Shown piece by piece: positions 13,681-14,825 of a stretch of 14,825 nucleotides of DNA; position 1 is the first letter of the stretch, and every line of letters begins with the position of its first letter. The DNA is from Tranquillimonas sp964472855 (lineage in GTDB: Bacteria > Pseudomonadota > Alphaproteobacteria > Rhodobacterales > Rhodobacteraceae). A program made the translations under genes and the position numbers. Below the pieces are notes generated by a model. That model ran no database searches and was not told the DNA's origin. It saw only the letters and a list, made by a program, of their open reading frames with translations. The DNA is taken from assembly GCA_964472855.1 (NCBI GenBank), contig CAYYMJ010000059.1:1-14825 (forward strand), given 5' to 3'.

Positions 13681-13715
13681 AAAAAAAAGGGCCGCGCGCC
13701 GCCCCTGGGCGGCGC
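13681..13715 (-). terminator. Intrinsic terminator of moaA
   Basis: Read on the minus strand: a perfect 9-bp stem of GCGCCGCCC and its complement (13715-13707 with 13704-13696, 2-nt turn), 7 nt of GC sequence, then eight T (13688-13681). It lies 58-92 nt after the moaA stop. The stem is strong and the T-run clear; the 7-nt gap is longer than ideal. Confidence 0.65.
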
Positions 13716-13772
13716 TCCGCTGCGATTCGGCGGGCAAGCCCACCACCCCGGACCTGCCAGATGCCCCGTCGC

Positions 13773-14777
13773 CTAGCCGCCGGTGTGGCTCATGTGGCGG
13801 GTCATCTGGCCGTCGGCGCGTTGCCGGGAATAGTCGAAATCATGCCCCTTGGGTTTGCGGGCAATCGCGGCGCGAATGGCCTCGGTCAGCGGTGCATCCG
13901 ATTCCGACGCCCGCAGCGGGCTGCGCAGGTCGGCTCGGTCTTCCTGGCCAAGGCACATGAACAAGTCACCCGTGCAGGTCACCCGAACCCGGTTGCAGCT
14001 TTCGCAGAAATTATGGCTAAGCGGCGTGATGAACCCGATGCGTTGCCCGGTTTCGGCAAGCCGGACATAGCGGGCCGGTCCGCCCGTGCCCTCGGCCAGC
14101 TCGGTCAGGCTGTAGCGGCTGGCCAACTGCCGGCGCAGGTCTTCCAGCGACCAGTATTGCCCGACCCGGTCTTCGGCGCCCATGTCGCCCATGGGCATGA
14201 CCTCGATCCAGGTCAGATCCATCCCCCGGGCGGCGCAGAACTCGGTCAGCGTGAACAGCTCGTCCTCGTTGAAGCCTTTCAGCGCCACCGCGTTCAGCTT
14301 GACCCGAAGACCGGCCGCCTGCGCGGCATCCAGTCCGCGCAGCACCTGCGGCAGGCGTCCCCAGCGGGTCACGCGGGCAAAGCGCGCCTCGTCCAGCGTG
14401 TCGAGCGAAACGTTGATGCGCCGAACGCCGGTCGCGGCCAGGTCGGCGGCGAACCGTTCCAGTTGCGACCCGTTGGTGGTCAGCGTCAGCTCGTCCAGCG
14501 CGCCGCTGTCCAGGTGGCGCGAAATGCCGCGAAAGAAGGTCATGATATCGCGGCGCACCAGCGGCTCGCCACCGGTGATGCGCAATTTGCGAACCCCAAG
14601 CCCGACAAAGGCCGAACACAACCGATCAAGCTCTTCCAGGGTCAGAAGCTCGCGCTTGGGCAGAAAGGTCATGTTCTCCGCCATGCAATAGACACAGCGA
14701 AAATCGCAGCGGTCGGTCACCGAAACCCGCAAGTAGGTGATGGCGCGCTGAAACGGATCGACAAGGGGCATGGTCAT
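13773..14777 (-). CDS. moaA: GTP 3',8-cyclase (MoaA)
   Basis: Radical S-adenosylmethionine enzyme that starts molybdenum-cofactor synthesis by converting GTP to 3',8-cyclo-7,8-dihydro-GTP, which MoaC then processes. The 334-residue product has both iron-sulfur sites: the N-terminal CxxxCxxC (Cys24, Cys28, Cys31 in DRCDFRCVYC) and the C-terminal cluster Cys258, Cys261, Cys275 (FCESCNRVR ... LFMC). The SAM-binding GGEP is at 69-72, and the protein ends in the conserved Gly-Gly tail. I take the ATG at 14775-14777 (AGG 8 nt upstream); the ATG two codons later is possible. It is read leftward from the window edge, so partners such as moeA or mobA may lie beyond 14825. No moaC is present here. Confidence 0.97.
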   Translation of the reverse strand: MTMPLVDPFQRAITYLRVSVTDRCDFRCVYCMAENMTFLPKRELLTLEELDRLCSAFVGLGVRKLRITGGEPLVRRDIMTFFRGISRHLDSGALDELTLTTNGSQLERFAADLAATGVRRINVSLDTLDEARFARVTRWGRLPQVLRGLDAAQAAGLRVKLNAVALKGFNEDELFTLTEFCAARGMDLTWIEVMPMGDMGAEDRVGQYWSLEDLRRQLASRYSLTELAEGTGGPARYVRLAETGQRIGFITPLSHNFCESCNRVRVTCTGDLFMCLGQEDRADLRSPLRASESDAPLTEAIRAAIARKPKGHDFDYSRQRADGQMTRHMSHTGG

Positions 14778-14825
14778 GGCCGGAACCTAGGGCGCACCCG
14801 GCACCGGCACAAGGGTCGTTGGCCG

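Noticed and set aside
12427..13746. A 439-codon minus-strand frame spanning SRPBCC, spacer and secreted-protein gene
   Set aside because: It crosses three supported features and a terminator region; its product is Arg/Gly-rich without any family pattern.

Overview
This window looks like ordinary chromosome from a GC-rich alphaproteobacterium, most likely a member of the Rhodobacteraceae (Roseobacter/Paracoccus/Rhodobacter relatives). The reasons are the high GC with strong G/C third positions, the gene families present, and three copies of an intergenic element (CTTC, a few bases, AAATA, then C/G-rich) that I associate with that family from memory. I see no tRNA, rRNA, CRISPR array, integrase, transposase, phage gene or plasmid gene. 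No gap between genes exceeds 300 bp; the longest are 13030-13206 and 13597-13772.

Layout. 1-2075 is a leftward block: a LysR-type regulator, a two-CBS-domain protein and coaD (coenzyme A synthesis), ending in a repeat with a large hairpin. 2174-7297 is a rightward valine-catabolism cluster: mmsA, a small Tat-exported cupredoxin, an isobutyryl-CoA-dehydrogenase-type acyl-CoA dehydrogenase, a 3-hydroxyisobutyryl-CoA-hydrolase-type crotonase and mmsB; the last three are joined by 4-bp overlaps. 7318-9683 holds a membrane fatty-acid desaturase (leftward) and a cytochrome P450 (rightward), diverging from a 161-bp spacer. 9716-12123 is a leftward clpP - clpX - Rid-family block. 12255-13029 is a rightward ArsR/SRPBCC pair, followed by a small secreted protein of unknown function (13207-13596). 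The window closes with moaA (leftward, molybdenum cofactor synthesis), which has a clear intrinsic terminator.

How the genes work together. The valine cluster encodes the distal steps isobutyryl-CoA to methacrylyl-CoA, 3-hydroxyisobutyryl-CoA to 3-hydroxyisobutyrate, then methylmalonate semialdehyde, then propionyl-CoA; the hydratase step has no dedicated gene here. The LysR regulator divergent from mmsA is the natural candidate for its control. ClpP and ClpX form the cytoplasmic protease; ridA-like translation is probably coupled to clpX.

I did not find a convincing new multi-gene system. The points most worth a second look are the copper protein inside the valine cluster, the desaturase/P450 divergent pair, a Rid protein lacking the deaminase arginine, the ArsR operator that overlaps its own start codon (possible leaderless mRNA), and the small secreted two-cysteine protein behind a leader of about 100 nt.
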